Shown: one piece after another, positions 31,684-45,341 of the stretch
Layout of the letters: every line of letters begins with the position of its first letter
How positions within the stretch are numbered: the stretch's first letter is position 1
NCBI RefSeq assembly: GCF_001659605.2
Contig: NC_035170.2
Coordinates: forward strand, 26,826,020 to 26,890,019
Source of the DNA: Manihot esculenta
Taxonomy: Eukaryota > Streptophyta > Magnoliopsida > Malpighiales > Euphorbiaceae
Reading direction: 5' to 3'
DNA: 64,000 nucleotides
The notes under the pieces: model-generated
What the model was told of the DNA's origin: nothing
Database searches by the model: none
The model's input: only the letters and a program-made list of their open reading frames with translations
Position numbers and translations under genes: made by a program

Positions 31684-34600
31684 TTTGACATATCTCGCAG
31701 GTTGACACATACTGTGCCACTTCTCTCTTCATCGCTGGCCACCAATATACTTTTCTCAAATCTTGATACATTTTGGTGGCCCCAGGGTGAATACTATACC
31801 TTGCATTATGAGCTTCCCTCATAATGTTTTCCTTCAGCTCTTTGTCATCTGGTACACATAGGCGATTCCCATAACGGAGGATCCCTTTACCATCAAACCT
31901 AAACTCTGCATTGTTGCCTGACTGAACAGTCCTGGCAATCTTCACTAATTCTGGGTCCTCGTGCTGTTTCTGAGCCACCTGCTCTAGAAACACTGGTGTT
32001 ACCCTCATCTGTGCTATCAAAGCACCCGTACCAGATAACTCTAACTGCAGCCCTTCCTCCAAGAGCTTATGCAACTCCGACACCACTGGTCGTCTCTCTA
32101 CTGTTATGTGGGATAAACTGCCAAGTGATTTCCGGCTTAAGGCATCTGCCACCACATTCGCCTTACCCGGATGGTACTGGATTTTACAATCGTAGTCACT
32201 GAGTAGCTCCACCCACCTTCTTTGTCTTAAATTCAGTTCTCTTTGACTCAAGATATACTGTAAACTTTTGTGGTCTGTGAAGATCTCACATCTAACCCCA
32301 TAGAGGTAATGTCTCCACATCTTGAGTGCAAAGATAACTGCTGCCATCTCCAGGTCGTGTGTGGGGTAATTCAACTCATGCTTCTTCAACTGCCTAGAAG
32401 CATAAGCTATCACCCTGTCATTCTGCATCAGAACACAACCTAGCCCTACTCGAGACGCATCACAGAATACAGTGAAGTCCTCACCACTGACTGGTAGAGC
32501 CAACACTGGCGCTGTCGTCAATCTCCTCTTGAGTTCTTCAAAACTTTCCTCACACTGGTCTGACCATACGAACTTCTGATTCTTCTTGGTCAGCTTGGTC
32601 ATAGGAGCGGCGATTTTCGAGAAATCCTGCACAAATCGTCTGTAGTAGCCGGCTAGACCCAATAAACTTTTAATCTCTGTCACCGTGGTGGGTCTAGGCC
32701 AGTTAGCTACAGCCTCTATCTTCTTGGGGTCTACCTCTATTTCGTCTGCTGAAACAACATGCCCCAAGAAAGAAATGCTCCTTAACTAGAACTCACACTT
32801 GGAGAACTTAGCATACAAGCTATGCTCTCTCAAGGTCTGCAGAACTGTCCTCAGATGATGGGCATGCTCCTCTGCATCTTTGGAGTACACCAGAATATCA
32901 TCTATAAAGACGATCACAAAGTGATCCAGGTACTCACTGAAAGTTCTATTCATGAGGTCCATAAATGCTGCAGGGGCATTAGTCAACCCGAACGGCATTA
33001 CCAGGAACTCATAGTGCCCATATCTGGTCCTGAAGGCTGTCTTTGGAATATCTTCCCCTCTTACTCTCAGTTGGTGGTATCCTGATCTCAGATCTATTTT
33101 AGAAAAACAACCTGCTCCAGCTAGCTGGTCGAATAGATCGTCGATTCTTGGCAGGGGATACTTATTCTTGGTAGTGACTTTATTCAACTGTCTATAGTCG
33201 ATACAAAGTCTAAGGGATCCATCCTTCTTTCTGACGAAGAGTACGGGAGCACCCCAAGGTGAAGTACTAGGGCGGATGAAACCCTTATCTACCAATTCTT
33301 GCAGCTGCTCTTTCAGCTCTTTCAATTCTGCTGGTGCCATCCTGTAGGGAGGAATAGAGATCGGTTTGGTACCAGGCATCAACTCTATCTCGAACTCTAT
33401 TTCCCTATCAGGTGGTAATCCTGGAAGCTCTTCCGGGAACACATCTAGGAACTCATTAACTACTGGTACTGAAGCTGGTTCCCCAACCTGTTTATCTAGC
33501 TCTCTCACATAAGCTAGAAACCCCTGACAACCCCTCCTCAACAATCTACGAGCCTGAAAGGCTGATATCAAGCCTCTAGGCGTCCCTCTCCTGTCTCCTC
33601 TGAAGACACATATTGACCCATCCAGATCCCTAAGACTAACTACCTTGTCCCTGCAGTCCAAGGTAGCACTATATGTAGATAGCCAATCCATCCCTAGAAT
33701 GACGTCAAAATCTGTCAAATCTAGAACCACCAGGTCAGCTGGAAAGCATCTACCTTAGATGAACACTGGACTGAATCTGCAGACTGACTCTGCTACTGAT
33801 GAGTCACATTTGGGTCCACTGACCCAGAGAGGACACTCTAACCCAGACACTATCAAACCCAACCTCTCTACGGCTCTAGAAGCAATGAAAGAGTGAGTAG
33901 CACCGGGGTCCATCAAAGCATACACATCAGAACACCCAATGATGAGATTACCTGCCACCACCGTGTTAGATGTGTTAGCCTCCTCTTGCGTCATCGTGAA
34001 GATCCGTGCTGGGGCTACAGGACCTCCACCTTGGGAACCTGCTACTGCTGAAGAAGAGGCTGCTCCTCTTCCTCGACCTCTGCTGCTAGCCTGAGTTTGT
34101 GCTGGAACTGCTGGCTGAGCTACACTGCCAGAACCCGTCTACTGAGACTGTGCCATAGGAACTATTCTAGGACAATCCCGAGCCATATGCCCCTCTTGTC
34201 CACATCTAAAACATGCATTTGTCCCAGCTCGACAAACTCCTCGGTGTAACTTTCCACATCTCATGCACACTTGATTTCCTGAACCAGGATTTGAACTACT
34301 TCCCATTCCCAGTCCGGACTTCAGCTTGTTCCAAAACTTACTCTTTTTAGACTTGGACCTGTCCATCTTTCCACTTCCTGCTGCCTTGGGTACTGCAGTT
34401 TGAGCCACTATTTGCCTGACCTTCCCTTCTATGATAGCACTTGCCTCCATTTTCCGCGCCATATCGACTATGGTATGGAAGCTCTCCCTCTCAGCTGACT
34501 GTATTAAAGAGGAATACCTGGAGTTTAACTTCATAATAAACCTCCTGGACTTCTTTTGATCAGTATCTAAAGATTGCCCTGAGAAAGGCAAAAGCTCCAT

Positions 34601-35512
34601 AAATTTGTCAGCGAGATCATCCACGGTCATCTCATCACCCTGCCTTAGTTGTTCAAACTCTAGCATCTTCATCTCCCTCGAGCTATCGGGAAAGGCCCAT
34701 CCCGCAAACTCGTTAGCAAACACTTCCCAAGTTAGACTGTCAATCCTTGGCTCCACATAGCTTCGATACCACTCTTTAGCTTTCTTACATTTTAATGAGA
34801 ATCCAGCCATCTGAATGGCTCTGGTATCGTCAGCCCCTAACTCATCTGTAAGTGTCTTCACCGTTTTGAGATACTCAAACGGATCGTCACCTGTATCAAA
34901 TTGGGGAGCACCCAACTTCAGATAGGCGGTCATTTTGACCTTGCCCCTCTTGCTTGAACTAGGCTGTGGTATTGGGATTTCTGGGGCCATAGGTTCTTCT
35001 GGTGGTGATGAAGGTGCAACATCTCCTGATATAGGATTTACTGTTTCTGGATGATGAGATGGGGGTGGATACATAGGATATTGGGGGTATGGTGGTGGAT
35101 AGAATGGTGGGTATGGCATATAAGATGGGTAAGGATTAAAGCTAGGATACTCCGACGTACCTCCCATCGGATATCCTGGATACCGTGGATAAGGTGGGTA
35201 TTGGGGTGGTGACACAAACTCTGAAGCCTGAGAGCCTCCTTGAGACTCACCCATGCCTTCCTCAGACATATCGACACCCAAACTGCTATCCATTCTCCGC
35301 TCCACATCCCTATCGTCTTCCACCTCCATAGACACTCCACCTTGCACTGTTCCCCTTCTGCTTCCATCAAAAGACCTTCTAGGGTCCCTTGACGCTCTTT
35401 CTCCACTAGGCCTGCTTGACATGGACCTAGGCAAAACAGGAGGACGGGCACCTGCACCCTCGTCCTGACGTGGTACTCTAGTCAATCGAGTAGATCGACG
35501 AGTTCCTCGCAT
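31684..35512 (-). pseudogene. gag-pol: Gag-Pol of K, left copy, truncated and with three stops
   Basis: It starts at [10 protein letters not shown] (35512). It contains Pro/Tyr-rich spacer, capsid core, zinc knuckle [14 protein letters not shown], protease ([11 protein letters not shown]), RT (FIDD), RNase H ([10 protein letters not shown]) and the beginning of integrase. Stops relative to the right copy are TAG at 34139-34141 (from CAG), TAA at 33755-33757 (from GAA) and TAG at 32786-32788 (from TGG). It ends abruptly at 31684, fused head-on to G gag, so most of integrase and the chromodomain are lacking. Confidence 0.92.
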
Positions 35513-35741
35513 CTTGTCTTCTGAGAAAACAGCACAAACACAAAACATCAGTATCATATGGTTCATGTGGAAACACATGAACCCTCATCACATATAAAAC
35601 ATGCATATCATATCATTCACATCATCATCAAAAGGGCAGAACTCAACACCCTATCCTAGTGGACATGTTTTCCTATTGTGCTTGCCCTTCTAGATCATCT
35701 TTGAGCCCTATGCACTATAGGTCCGACCATGTGAACCTAGT

Positions 35742-35753
35742 GCTCTGATACCA
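35742..35753 (-). promoter_or_regulatory. Primer binding site, K left copy
   Basis: TGGTATCAGAGC on the minus strand, 3 nt inside the shared LTR. Confidence 0.9.
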
Positions 35754-36440
35754 ATCTGTAACGACTCGGATTCCGGACCATTACCGGCGCTAGGATCCAG
35801 AACGGCATAAGGCCGCCGGGACCCGTAACAAGCCTCCTGTACTCTATGCATGCCTGTAATAATCCCATACATGATCAAACATTTCCTGTAAAAATTTTGT
35901 TTTCATGCCTGGCTTAACCTGTGCATGCACTAACTCTGTAACCTGGAAAACAATCCCCTAACCAGAGCACTCATCAACGCTCTAGTTGGGTCCATATCAT
36001 ATGTGTTAAGCCTGGATACTCATACTTATACATAAACATAAACATAACTTGACCATGTATATATAAAAAGGGATTTACATAAAACTAGGCCAAGCACAAT
36101 ACTATACATCATTCTTAACATTTCTAAACATCTCTTCTATAATTACATTATTTACATCAAATACATGTCCACCACTAGCTATTACATAATCTCATCTCTT
36201 CTGACACTGTCAACTCCCTGAACGGTCCCACACCTGCAAACTGGGGGTAGAGGGAAAGGGGGTGAGCTATAAAGCCCAGTGAGTAGAAACGTGTGACATT
36301 TTCATATAAACATGCTTTCATGGTATGCAACATAACTCAAACATTTCACATAACGGATGAACCTTGTCACCATTAACCCTCTTATCCTATGCCCGGCCCT
36401 CGACGGGGCTCCCCAGGCTATCACTTAATATCATGCAATT

Positions 36441-36538
36441 GCCAAGACGCGTGGACATGAGGCAGCCCTGGACTTTCATCAGCATGCAACATAGGGGTGC
36501 CAGGACGCGAGGACATGGGCAGCCTTGGACTTTCATCA
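36441..36538 (-). repeat. Two-unit tandem repeat in the middle LTR of K
   Basis: Units with GACGCG-GGACATG and GCAGCC-TGGACTTTCATC start at 36441 and 36499. The right LTR has the same at 43878-43975. Confidence 0.8.
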
Positions 36539-37637
36539 TCATACATAGGAGGGCTAATAGATCATTCAATATTCATCCACATCATCAACATAAGATGCAA
36601 TGCTTCAACTTCGTGAAACTAATATAAAACAACCTATAATATTCATGGCAATCATGATGCATGAGATATGCTTTAATCATTTATCTTTAAAACATGGTTT
36701 AGTTCTACTCACCTCAAACTGACTCTGCTGCAGCTGTCTTACTGCTGGTTTCCTCGGTTCCTCTGGTCCGAACCTACACAGATGGACTCCAATGAGGTAC
36801 CAAACATGGACTATCAAGACTCTAAACAACTCCCCAATAGCCCCCTAAAACATCATAAAACATGCAAAGAAAGACTGGACAGGGCACTTTCGGCGGCAGG
36901 TTCGGCGGCCGAACCCCCCCTCCAGAGACGAAACTCATGCATGTTCGGCGGCACCTTCGGCAGCCGAAAGTCTCGTCCAGAGACGAAACCCATGCACTTT
37001 CGGCGGCCGAACCTCTACTTTCGGCGACCGAAAGTCTCTTTCTAAATCGAAAGCCTAGCTTTCGGGAGCAAGCTTTGGCAGCAAGCTTTGGCAGCCGAAA
37101 CTGCCTCCATAAGTGGTTCGGCGGCCGAAACTCCCTTCGGCGGCTGGCTTTCGCCAGTTGGGCAGAACATGCTCTGCTTCAAGCAAACTTACCCCAAATC
37201 TTACCCAACATGCATATCAACTACTCCCAACTAGCACATACCATATAACATGCATAAAGAGGTCAAAACTACTCTATAACCTCAAACAACAACACCAATC
37301 ATACATATACACAAAACCCTCCATACACTCCTCCTTAACCTATTATGCATTTCTACCCATAAAAACTTCATAAAACCTTCAAAAATCAAGAAAGAAAGTT
37401 CAGGATCTTCACTTACCTCTTCCAAATGAGAGAATAAACGATCCCAACGTGGAGTGATGGAGAAATCTCTCACCAAACCCTCAAACTTCCAAACTTTGCT
37501 CAAAACTTCAAAACAAACATAAAACTCATCAAAACTTTGAATGTTTTGAAAGAAACATGAAAATCACTCAAGGAGACTTCAGCCTCACCTCTGGTTGGCA
37601 AAAATGGAAGAAATAACCCAAATCACCAACCTTTGAC

Positions 37638-37645
37638 CATTTATA
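37638..37645 (-). promoter_or_regulatory. LTR TATA box (K, middle LTR)
   Basis: TATAAATG on the minus strand after the GGCCAGCCACC block. Confidence 0.7.
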
Positions 37646-37911
37646 GGTGGCTGGCCAGACCACCTTCGGCGGCCAAACGTGAAACCGAATGCCATGCAAG
37701 TTCGGCGGCCGAAAGTGACCTTCGGCGGCCGAACATGGGCTTTTCTGCCTTGGTGTTTTTCATTCAAAACTCATTCCTTTAACACTTTAAAACATTAAAA
37801 TCAATCATAAAACTCTTTAAAACATATGTATTACCCTTCTAGAGGGTTCCGACACCCGAGATTCCACCGGACTATAGGAATTCCGATGCTGGACTCTAGC
37901 CGGGTATTACA

Positions 37912-37948
37912 TTCTCCCCCCCTTAAGAACATTCGTCCCCGAATGTTC
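37912..37948 (-). promoter_or_regulatory. Terminal hairpin and PPT of K, right copy
   Basis: The stem GAACATTCG / CGAATGTTC (37927-37948) is followed by AAGGGGGGGAGAA up to the LTR edge. Confidence 0.85.
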
Positions 37949-38002
37949 CTAACACATCATATAAACATGTAATCTCATAGAAAAGGGGAAAGCTAACTAA
38001 CC

Positions 38003-41000
38003 TCAAAACAGATATGGGTATTGCTGGAGCATAGACTCTCATGTCTCCCAGGTGCACTCCTCTAGATTGTGATGATTCCACAAGACTTTTACCATCGGTA
38101 TCTCCTTGTTCCTCAACCTTCTGATCTGAGTGTCTATGATCCGCACTGGCTGCTCTATATAGGTGAGATCTCCTAGGATCTCTACATCAGGCTCACTGAG
38201 AACCTTACCCGGATCTGACACAAACTTCCGTAGCATAGAAACATGGAACACCGGATGGATCCTCTCCATGGATGCAGGTAAATCCAGCTTGTACAACACG
38301 TTCCTGATCTTCTGCAAGATCTCAAAGGGACCAATGTATCGTGGAGCTAGCTTACCCTTCTTTCCAAAGCGAACCACTCCCTTCATCGGAGACACCTTCA
38401 GCAATACCATATCCCCCTCCTGGAACTCTAACTGTTTTCTGTGTACATCTGCATAGCTCTTCTGTCTGCTAACTGCAGTTCTAATCCTTTCTCTGATTAT
38501 GGGCACTACCCTGCTGGTAATCTCTACTAACTCTGGCCCTGCCAGGGCCTTCTCTCCTACTTCTTCCCAACAAACAGGTGTTCTGCACTTCCTTCCATAC
38601 AGGGCTTCATAAGGGGCCATCCCTATGCTAGCATGATGGCTGTTATTGTAAGCAAACTCCACCAGAGGTAGATGCTGCTTCCAAGAACCGCCAAAGTCTA
38701 ACACACACATTCTTAACATATCCTCTATCGTCTGGATGATCCTCTCTGACTGACCGTCCGTCTGTGGATGGAAAGCAGTGCTGAAATCTAATCTGGTGCC
38801 CATAGCAGCTTGCAGACTTCTCCAGAACCTGGAGGTAAACTGAGGTCCTCTATCTGAGACTATAGATACAGGAACTCCATGCAACTTTACTATTTCTTCC
38901 ACATACACCTGCGCTAGCTTGTCCACAGAATAGTTACTCCTGACTGGAATGAAGTGAGCAGATTTAGTCAGTCTATCCACAATCACCCAGATGGAATCTA
39001 GCCTGTTAGACGTCGCCGGTAACCCCACTACAAAGTCCATGGCTATGTTCTCCCATTTCCACTCTGGAATAGGCAGTGGGTTAAGCATCCCAGCCGGCTT
39101 CTAGTGCTCTAGCTTCACCCTTTGACATATCTCGCAGGTTGACACATACTGTGCCACTTCTCTCTTCATCGCTGGCCACCAATATACTTTTCTCAAATCT
39201 TGATACATTTTGGTGGCCCCAGGGTGAATACTATACCTTGCATTATGAGCTTCCCTCATAATGTTTTCCTTCAGCTCTTTGTCATCTGGTACACATAGGC
39301 GATTCCCATAACGGAGGATCCCTTTACCATCAAACCTAAACTCTGCATTGTTGCCTGACTGAACAGTCCTGGCAATCTTCACTAATTCTGGGTCCTCGTG
39401 CTGTTTCTGAGCCACCTGCTCTAGAAACACTGGTGTTACCCTCATCTGTGCTATCAAAGCACCCGTACCAGATAACTCTAACTGCAGCCCTTCCTCCAAG
39501 AGCTTATGCAACTCCGACACCACTGGTCGTCTCTCTACTGTTATGTGGGATAAACTGCCAAGTGATTTCCGGCTTAAGGCATCTGCCACCACATTCGCCT
39601 TACCCGGATGGTACTGGATTTTACAATCGTAGTCACTGAGTAGCTCCACCCACCTTCTTTGTCTTAAATTCAGTTCTCTTTGACTCAAGATATACTGTAA
39701 ACTTTTGTGGTCTGTGAAGATCTCACATCTAACCCCATAGAGGTAATGTCTCCACATCTTGAGTGCAAAGATAACTGCTGCCATCTCCAGGTCGTGTGTG
39801 GGGTAATTCAACTCATGCTTCTTCAACTGCCTAGAAGCATAAGCTATCACCCTGTCATTCTGCATCAGAACACAACCTAGCCCTACTCGAGACGCATCAC
39901 AGAATACAGTGAAGTCCTCACCACTGACTGGTAGAGCCAACACTGGCGCTGTCGTCAATCTCCTCTTGAGTTCTTCAAAACTTTCCTCACACTGGTCTGA
40001 CCATACGAACTTCTGATTCTTCTTGGTCAGCTTGGTCATAGGAGCGGCGATTTTCGAGAAATCCTGCACAAATCGTCTGTAGTAGCCGGCTAGACCCAAG
40101 AAACTTTTAATCTCTGTCACCGTGGTGGGTCTAGGCCAGTTAGCTACAGCCTCTATCTTCTTAGGGTCTACCTCTATTCCGTCTGCTGAAACAACATGCC
40201 CCAAGAAAGAAATGCTCCTTAACCAGAACTCACACTTGGAGAACTTAGCATACAAGCTATGCTCTCTCAAGGTCTGCAGAACTGTCCTCAGATGATGGGC
40301 ATGCTCCTCTGCATCTTTGGAGTACACCAGAATATCATCTATAAAGACGATCACAAAGTGATCCAGGTACTCACTGAAAGTTCTATTCATGAGGTCCATA
40401 AATGCTGCAGGGGCATTAGTCAACCCGAACGGCATTACCAGGAACTCATAGTGCCCATATCTGGTCCTGAAGGCTGTCTTTGGAATATCTTCCCCTCTTA
40501 CTCTCAGTTGGTGGTATCCTGATCTCAGATCTATTTTAGAAAAACAACCTGCTCCAGCTAGCTGGTCGAATAGATCGTCGATTCTTGGCAGGGGATACTT
40601 ATTCTTGGTAGTGACTTTATTCAACTGTCTATAGTCGATACAAAGTCTAAGGGATCCATCCTTCTTTCTGACGAAGAGTACGGGAGCACCCCAAGGTGAA
40701 GTACTAGGGCGGATGAAACCCTTATCTACCAATTCTTGCAGCTGCTCTTTCAGCTCTTTCAATTCTGCTGGTGCCATCCTGTAGGGAGGAATAGAGATCG
40801 GTTTGGTACCAGGCATCAACTCTATCTCGAACTCTATTTCCCTATCAGGTGGTAATCCTGGAAGCTCTTCCGGGAACACATCTAGGAACTCATTAACTGC
40901 TGGTACTGAAGCTGGTTCCCCAACCTGTTTATCTAGCTCTCTCACATAAGCTAGAAACCCCTGACAACCCCTCCTCAACAATCTACGAGCCTGAAGGGCT

Positions 41001-42949
41001 GATATCAAGCCTCTAGGCGTCCCTCTCCTGTCTCCTCTGAAGACACATATTGACCCATCCAGATCCCTAAGACTAACTACCTTGTCCCTGCAGTCCAAGG
41101 TAGCACTATATGTAGATAGCCAATCCATCCCTAGAATGACGTCAAAATCTGTCAAATCTAGAACCACCAGGTCAGCTGGAAAGCATCTACCTTCGATGAA
41201 CACTGGACTGAATCTGCAGACTGACTCTGCTATTGATGAGTCACATTTGGGTCCACTGACCCAGAGAGGACACTCTAACCCAGACACTATCAAACCCAAC
41301 CTCTCTACGGCTCTAGAAGCAATGAAAGAGTGAGTAGCACCGGGGTCCATCAAAGCATACACATCAGAACACCCAATGATGAGATTACCTGCCACCACCG
41401 TGTTAGATGTGTTAGCCTCCTCTTGCGTCATCGTGAAGATCCGTGCTGGGGCTACAGGACCTCCACCTCGGGAACCTGCTGCTGCTGAAGAAGAGGCTGC
41501 TCCTCTTCCTCGACCTCTGCTGCTAGCCTGAGTTTGTGCTGGAACTGCTGGCTGAGCTACACTGCCAGAACCCGTCTGCTGAGACTGTGCCATAGGAACT
41601 GTTCTAGGACAATCCCGAGCCATATGCCCCTCTTGTCCACATCTAAAACATGCATTTGTCCCAGCTCGACAAACTCCTCGGTGTAACTTTCCACATCTCA
41701 TGCACACTTGATTTCCTGAACCAGGATTTGAACTACTTCCCATTCCCAGTCCGGGCTTCAGCTTGTTCCAAAACTTACTCTTTTTAGACTTGGACCTGTC
41801 CATCTTTCCACTTCCTGCTGCCTTGGGTACTGCAGTTTGAGCCACTATTTGCCTGACCTTCCCTTCTATGATAGCACTTGCCTCCATTTTCCGCGCCATA
41901 TCGACTATGGTATGGAAGCTCTCCCTCTCAGCTGACTGTATTAAAGAGGAATACCTGGAGTTTAACTTCATAATAAACCTCCTGGACTTCTTCTGATCAG
42001 TATCTAAAGATTGCCCTGAGAAAGGCAAAAGCTCCATAAATTTGTCAGCGAGATCATCCACGGTCATCTCATCACCCTGCCTTAGTTGTTCAAACTCTAG
42101 CATCTTCATCTCCCTCGAGCTATCGGGAAAGGCCCATCCCGCAAACTCGTTAGCAAACACTTCCCAAGTTAGACTGTCAATCCTTGGCTCCACATAGCTT
42201 CGATACCACTCTTTAGCTTTCTTACATTTTAATGAGAATCCAGCCATCTGAATGGCTCTGGTATCGTCAGCCCCTAACTCATCTGTAAGTGTCTTCACCG
42301 TTTTGAGATACTCAAACGGATCGTCACCTGTATCAAATTGGGGAGCACCCAACTTCAGATAGGCGGTCATTTTGACCTTGCCCCTCTTGCTTGAACTAGG
42401 CTGTGGTATTGGGATTTCTGGGGCCATAGGTTCTTCTGGTGGTGATGAAGGTGCAACATCTCCTGATATAGGATTTACTGTTTCTGGATGATGAGATGGG
42501 GGTGGATACATAGGATATTGGGGGTATGGTGGTGGATAGAATGGTGGGTATGGCATATAAGATGGGTAAGGATTAAAGCTAGGATACTCCGACGTACCTC
42601 CCATCGGATATCCTAGATACCGTGGATAAGGTGGGTATTGGGGTGGTGACACAAACTCTGAAGCCTGAGAGCCTCCTTGAGACTCACCCATGCCTTCCTC
42701 AGACATATCGACACCCAAACTGCTATCCATTCTCCGCTCCACATCCCTATCGTCTTCCACCTCCATAGACACTCCACCTTGCACTGTTCCCCTTCTGCTT
42801 CCATCAAAAGACCTTCTAGGGTCCCTTGACGCTCTTTCTCCACTAGGCCTGCTTGACATGGACCTAGGCAAAACAGGAGGACGGGCACCTGCACCCTCGT
42901 CCTGACGTGGTACTCTAGTCAATCGAGTAGATCGACGAGTTCCTCGCAT
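38003..42949 (-). pseudogene. gag-pol: Gag-Pol of K, right copy, two nonsense codons
   Basis: The frame of about 1648 codons from [10 protein letters not shown] (42949) to TGA at 38003-38005 stays in register throughout. All domains are present: capsid core, zinc knuckle [14 protein letters not shown], protease [10 protein letters not shown] with [10 protein letters not shown] and FIDD, RNase H, full integrase with [14 protein letters not shown] segment and chromodomain. TAG at 39101-39103 (from CAG) cuts inside the integrase zinc-binding to core linker. A TGA at 38039-38041 (from CGG) removes the last 12 or so residues of the chromodomain. It is better preserved than the left copy. Confidence 0.93.
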
Positions 42950-43178
42950 CTTGTCTTCTGAGAAAACAGCACAAACACAAAACATCAGTATCATATGGTT
43001 CATGTGGAAACACATGAACCCTCATCACATATAAAACATGCATATCATATCATTCACATCATCATCAAAAGGACAGAACTCAACATCCTATCCTAGTGGA
43101 CATGTTTTCCTATTGTGCTTGCCCTTCTAGATCATCTTTGAGCCCTATGCACTATAGGTCCGACCATGTGAACCTAGT

Positions 43179-43190
43179 GCTCTGATACCA
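43179..43190 (-). promoter_or_regulatory. Primer binding site, K right copy
   Basis: TGGTATCAGAGC on the minus strand, 3 nt from the LTR at 43194. Confidence 0.9.
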
Positions 43191-43877
43191 ATCTGTAACG
43201 ACCCGGATTCCGGACCATTACCGGCGCTAGGATCCAGAACGGCATAAGGCCGCCGGGACCCGTAACAAGCCTCCTGTACTCTATGCATGCCTGTAATAAT
43301 CCCATACATGATCAAACATTTCCTGTAAAAATTTTGTTTTCATGCCTGGCTTAACCTGTGCATGCACTAACTCTGTAACCTGGAAAACAATCCCCTAACC
43401 AGAGCACTCATCAACGCTCTAGTTGGGTCCATATCATATGTGTTAAGCCTGGATACTCATACTTATACATAAACATAAACATAACTTGACCATGTATATA
43501 TAAAAAGGGATTTACATAAAACTAGGCCAAGCACAATACTATACATCATTCTTAACATTTCTAAACATCTCTTCTATAATTACATTATTTACATCAAATA
43601 CATGTCCACCACTAGCTATTACATAATCTCATCTCTTCTGACACTGTCAACTCCCTGAACGGTCCCACACCTGTAAACTGGGGGTAGAGGGAAAGGGGGT
43701 GAGCTATAAAGCCCAGTGAGTAGAAACGTGTGACATTTTCATATAAACATGCTTTCATGGTATGCAACATAACTCAAACATTTCACATAACGGATGAACC
43801 TTGTCACCATTAACCCTCTTATCCTATGCCCGGCCCTCGACGGGGCTCCCCAGGCTATCACTTAATATCATGCAATT

Positions 43878-43975
43878 GCCAAGACGCGTGGACATGAGGC
43901 AGCCCTGGACTTTCATCAGCATGCAACATAGGGGTGCCAGGACGCGAGGACATGGGCAGCCTTGGACTTTCATCA
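43878..43975 (-). repeat. Two-unit tandem repeat in the right LTR of K
   Basis: Same two units as in the middle LTR (GACGCG-GGACATG and GCAGCC-TGGACTTTCATC), at the same position within the LTR. Confidence 0.8.
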
Positions 43976-45067
43976 TCATACATAGGAGGGCTAATAGATC
44001 ATTCAATATTCATCCACATCATCAACATAAGATGCAATGCTTCAACTTCGTGAAACTAATGTAAAACAACCTATAATATTCATGGCAATCATGATGCATG
44101 AGATATGCTTTAATCATTTATCTTTAAAACATGGTTTAGTTCTACTCACCTCAAACTGACTCTGCTGCAGCTGTCTTACTGCTGGTTTCCTCGGTTCCTC
44201 TGGTCCGAACCTACACAGATGGACTCCAATGAGGTACCAAACATGGACTATCAAGACTCTAAACAACTCCCCAATAGCCCCTAAAACATCATAAAACATG
44301 CAAAGAAAGACTGGACAGGGCACTTTCGGCGGCAGGTTCGGCGGCCGAACCCCCCCTCCAGAGACGAAACTCATGCATGTTCGGCGGCACCTTCGGCAGC
44401 CGAAAGTCTCGTCCAGAGACGAAACTCATGCACTTTCGGCGGCCGAACCTCTACTTTCGGCGGCCGAAAGTCTCTTTCTAAACCGAAAGCCTAGCTTTCG
44501 GGAGCAAGCTTTGGCAGCCGAAACTGCCTCCACAAGTGGTTCGGCGGCCGAAACTCCCTTCGGCGGCCGAACCTGGCTTTCGCCAGTTGGGCAGAACATG
44601 CTCTGCTTCAAGCAAACTTACCCCAAATCTTACCCAACATGCATATCAACTACTCCCAACTAGCACATACCATATAACATGCATAAAGAGGTCAAAACTA
44701 CTCTATAACCTCAAACAACAACCACCAATCATACATATACACAAAACCCTCCATACACTCCTCCTTAACCTATTATGCATTTCTACCCATAAAAACTTCA
44801 TAAAACCTTCAAAAATCAAGAAAGAAAGTTCAGGATCTTCACTTACCTCTTTCAAATGAGAGAATAAACGATCCCAACGTGGAGTGATGGAGAAATCTCT
44901 CACCAAACCCTCAAACTTCCAAACTTTGCTCAAAACTTCAAAACAAACATAAAACTCATCAAAACTTTGAATGTTTTGAAAGAAACATGAAAATCACTCA
45001 AGGAGACTTCAGCCTCACCTCTGGTTGGCAAAAATGGAAGAAATAACCCAAATCACCAACCTTTGAC

Positions 45068-45075
45068 CATTTATA
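45068..45075 (-). promoter_or_regulatory. LTR TATA box (K, right LTR)
   Basis: TATAAATG on the minus strand in the conserved position. Confidence 0.7.
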
Positions 45076-45341
45076 GGTGGCTGGCCAGACCACCTTCGGC
45101 GGCCAAACGTGAAGCCGAATGCCATGCAAGTTCGGCGGCCGAAAGTGACCTTTGGCGGCCGAACATGGGCTTTTCTGCCTTGGTGTTTTTCATTCAAAAC
45201 TCATTCCTTTAACACTTTAAAACATTAAAATCAATCATAAAACTCTTTAAAACATATGTATTACCCTTCTAGAGGGTTCCGACACCCGAGATTCCACCGG
45301 ACTATAGGAATTCCGATGCCGGACTCTAGCCGGGTATTACA

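Larger units (their letters stand above)
35757..37911 (-). repeat. Shared middle LTR of K (2155 bp)
   Basis: On the plus strand it runs from TGTAACGACTCGG to CCGGGTATTACA. It serves as 5' LTR for the left internal copy and 3' LTR for the right one. Compared with the right LTR it has an extra 13-bp duplication around 37067-37095 (AGCAAGCTTTGGC twice) and a small loss in the GCC motif near 37140. Confidence 0.92.
31684..45341 (-). mobile_element. Element K: tandem chromovirus (internal-LTR-internal-LTR)
   Basis: From right to left on the minus strand: 5' LTR (45341-43194), complete internal region (43193-37912), a shared LTR (37911-35757), and a second internal region (35756-31684) ending inside the integrase zinc-binding domain (CEICQ). 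The expected third LTR is absent. The two internal regions are nearly identical. K lies in the protease region of element G. Confidence 0.92.
43194..45341 (-). repeat. 5' (right) LTR of K (2148 bp)
   Basis: Termini and internal order match the middle LTR with few substitutions. After the end (ATTACA, 45341) the G pol frame begins at once with CTTACCTTGGG, so CTTAC may be one copy of the target duplication. Confidence 0.92.
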
